64,000 bases of DNA from Piscicola geometra (lineage: Eukaryota > Annelida > Clitellata > Hirudinida > Piscicolidae), in the NCBI GenBank assembly GCA_943735955.1, contig OX030964.1, positions 6,799,997-6,863,996 on the forward strand, written 5' to 3'. Made by a program: the position numbers and the translations under genes. Below the pieces are notes generated by a model, which was given only the letters and a program-made list of their open reading frames with translations, was not told the origin of the DNA and ran no database searches. Of the stretch, positions 61,876 through 64,000 are shown piece by piece (position 1 is the stretch's first letter; each line of letters begins with the position of its first letter).

Positions 61876-64000
61876 ATATTAGTTTTATATTTTCAAAGTA
61901 TTTTCTAATTACCTTTTCATAATTTGAACACATTATGATGATTTTATAAACTTGATCAATCAATCAATCAAATAGATTTCTATAGCGCTCTTTCTTCAAA
62001 ACCAAAACAGGAAGAAGATGGGTCTTTACGCTTACTTTGCGAAGAATCCCCCATCAGAAGTGTTGCCAAATTAACTACATCTTCAAGATTTTTAGGATTT
62101 TTATTTTTGATGACATTTATATGTGTTATAGTGGTTTTTCCAATCATCACTGTTTTTAAAGATGTTTTCACGAATAAATACAAGACAAGCTAGTTATAAA
62201 ATAATTTTTGTGCTATTTCGAACTATACCTTTTTGAAATACTAGCATAAATAATTTATAAAACACAGATTTAATATATATTTTTAATTTCGATAGAAACA
62301 GTCGGTTGTGTTATATTAAAAGTATTGTATAACTAAGCAGTAAATTTTTACCAATCTTTCACTATTTCCGATTCTACTGAAAGCGAAAAATGTAATTTAT
62401 GTCAGACATGCAACAAGCTCGATGGTGTAGTGTTAGTCTTTAGAACACCAAATTCCCATATAGCAACATCAATTTAAAAAATGCAGCAGGGTGTTTTCCA
62501 TGCATCTATCTCGGAGACTTTTGGTTTCAATAAGAATGAAACCTTGGATGAATTTCATGAGACCTGTACCACACTGAGATGCCAAAACATGAAAAGACTT
62601 TTGTTAACCATCACCCAAGAATATGCTGGTATGGAATGAACATTTCAAGTGTGTACAGGGCGCGCCTGATGGTGGTAGTTTTGGTGATGTATCATTCTAT
62701 ACACACACACATATTGTGTAGACGCCACATCTGATGATAAATGCACACACAGAGAAGAGGGAGAATGAAGAGAGATGCAGAGTGGTATATAGAGAGTAAA
62801 GTGTGCAACGTAGCTGGTTAAAAGTTGCGGGCTACAGCAGCAACAGAGTACTTGCTTGTGGAAGAGGTTTGTGTGTTTTGTATCACTTTTGAATACTTCA
62901 AAATCACGATTTGTATCGTATTTGTATGTATTAATATACAAATTTAAAGTTTTTTGTGTCTGAACTTTTCATGTTGTTTTTGTGATTTTTTATTCGGGTT
63001 GTATATGTGTTTTGTGAGTTGGTCTGATTGAGCGGCGGGTGGTATGTGTGCGTCAATGGCTTCTATGGCACCACTGTGTGTCGAAGACAAATAATATGCA
63101 ACCAGATAAATCCATAAAGACTGCTTTCTTGTTGCTCAATGACGATTGTTTAAAACTTTTGTTTATTTATTTCCAAAATCTTATTCGGAGCTTCACGCCC
63201 AAACCACCAAACAACTTCGCATCGAATTTTATTTTTATTTTCACTTTATTAATATTATTTCGTGAATAAATGAGGTTTATTATTATTATTATTATTTAAA
63301 TGCCAACATCATGTTTATTCAAACAGAGTCTTTCCAATACTCAATAGATATTATGGCTGAATCAAAGAGGCATTGTCATGCTGTACTAACAGCTCTCTTG
63401 AATTTTCAAAATAAAAGCATTTCAAAGTATTAAAAGTTAACCTAAAAGTTAGAAACTTCTCAGGATGGACTATAAACGGTTGAACTAATTAAATAACATC
63501 AGGTTCACTATTTGAGACATTTAACGCATGGTTTATGACTTCATCTTATAGGACCACACTTTGAACTGTTTTGTCTTCAATTGGGTTATACCAGCATGTG
63601 AGTTAACTTAAAATATAGTATTTAATGTCAATTAGGTGAAAACGCGTTTATAAATATTCACAAAATCACCACCACACTTGGAGGTAACGGGTGGTTTTAC
63701 GTTTTTGTTTTTTTAAGATTTAAAACGTCAAGTGCCTTGCCCTGGAAGGTTAAGTGAGTCATGGAGAATGCATAGAAGTTCTACTTGAAGTTTAAAAAGG
63801 AGAAAACTGTAGCAAAGTGGAGGGATAAAGACGAACACAAAGGGCGATAAAAAAGAATTTCTGACGTTAGTAGATCAAGTGCGGTAGAAAGGCTTGAATT
63901 AGGAGATAACAAGTTCTACACGCTACGCTATGCTCCCGTATCATATTCAATGCTGCTTGTAGAGAGAATAAACGGAAGGAATGGAAGAAGTGGAATGGAA
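61876..64000. other. Right-hand flank, no gene recognised
   Basis: About 2.1 kb of AT-rich DNA with short unsupported ORFs (62645-62941 on minus, 63039-63269 on plus). It contains a short interspersed-repeat-like tail at 61952-62000 and small (TTA)n runs near 63282. Confidence 0.4.
61952..62000 (-). repeat. Interspersed-repeat tail copy
   Basis: The minus strand reads AAGAGCGCTATAGAAATCTA followed by TTGATTGATTGATTGAT, downstream of the F-box gene. Confidence 0.45.

Overview
The window is intron-rich, AT-rich animal nuclear DNA. Every recognisable gene is a metazoan family split by short GT-AG introns: NLK, HMGXB4, EGFR/ErbB, FRRS1-type DOMON-cytochrome b561, the p23 co-chaperone and FBXO16. 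The intervening DNA is loaded with (CA)n, (ATT)n, (ATG)n and minisatellite arrays. Retention of HMGXB4-like and FBXO16-like genes together with strong sequence divergence points to a fast-evolving non-vertebrate bilaterian, perhaps a spiralian. I cannot place the phylum from sequence alone. No bacterial, viral or CRISPR features were seen.

Layout. 202-4947 (-): 5' and central part of a Nemo-like kinase gene, running off the left edge. 6011-8589 (+): a compact HMGXB4-like gene, sharing a ~1 kb divergent promoter region with NLK. 9108-22918 (-): a complete EGFR/ErbB receptor gene, 27 coding exons, about 1,331 residues, with all exon phases consistent. 23866-27054 (-): an unrecognised His/Ser/Pro-rich protein in nine coding exons, with a TATA box and a 5' UTR intron. 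27.3-30.5 kb: no gene recognised. 30588-51554 (+): a giant gene with a signal peptide, 23 tandem DOMON units (each a four-exon cassette of about 805 bp) and a C-terminal cytochrome b561 membrane domain, roughly 4,200 residues if every exon is used. 52280-57474 (-): its convergent, single-copy relative with signal peptide, reeler domain, one DOMON and cytochrome b561. 58316-59825 (+): p23/PTGES3-like co-chaperone. 60131 to about 61875 (+): FBXO16-like F-box protein. 61.9-64 kb: no gene recognised.

The outstanding object is the DOMON array. Canonical members of this family carry a single DOMON; here 23 copies lie in one reading frame. Interior copies are almost identical even in their introns, and there is higher-order duplication inside the array. 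A neighbouring tail-to-tail paralogue with the ordinary architecture shows the likely ancestral form. Together they suggest a local pair of transmembrane ferric/ascorbate-type b561 reductases, one of which has expanded its extracellular part enormously.

The genes are functionally unrelated neighbours rather than an operon. Exon coordinates were derived by hand from splice signals, reading-frame phase and family similarity, so individual boundaries may be off by a few bases.
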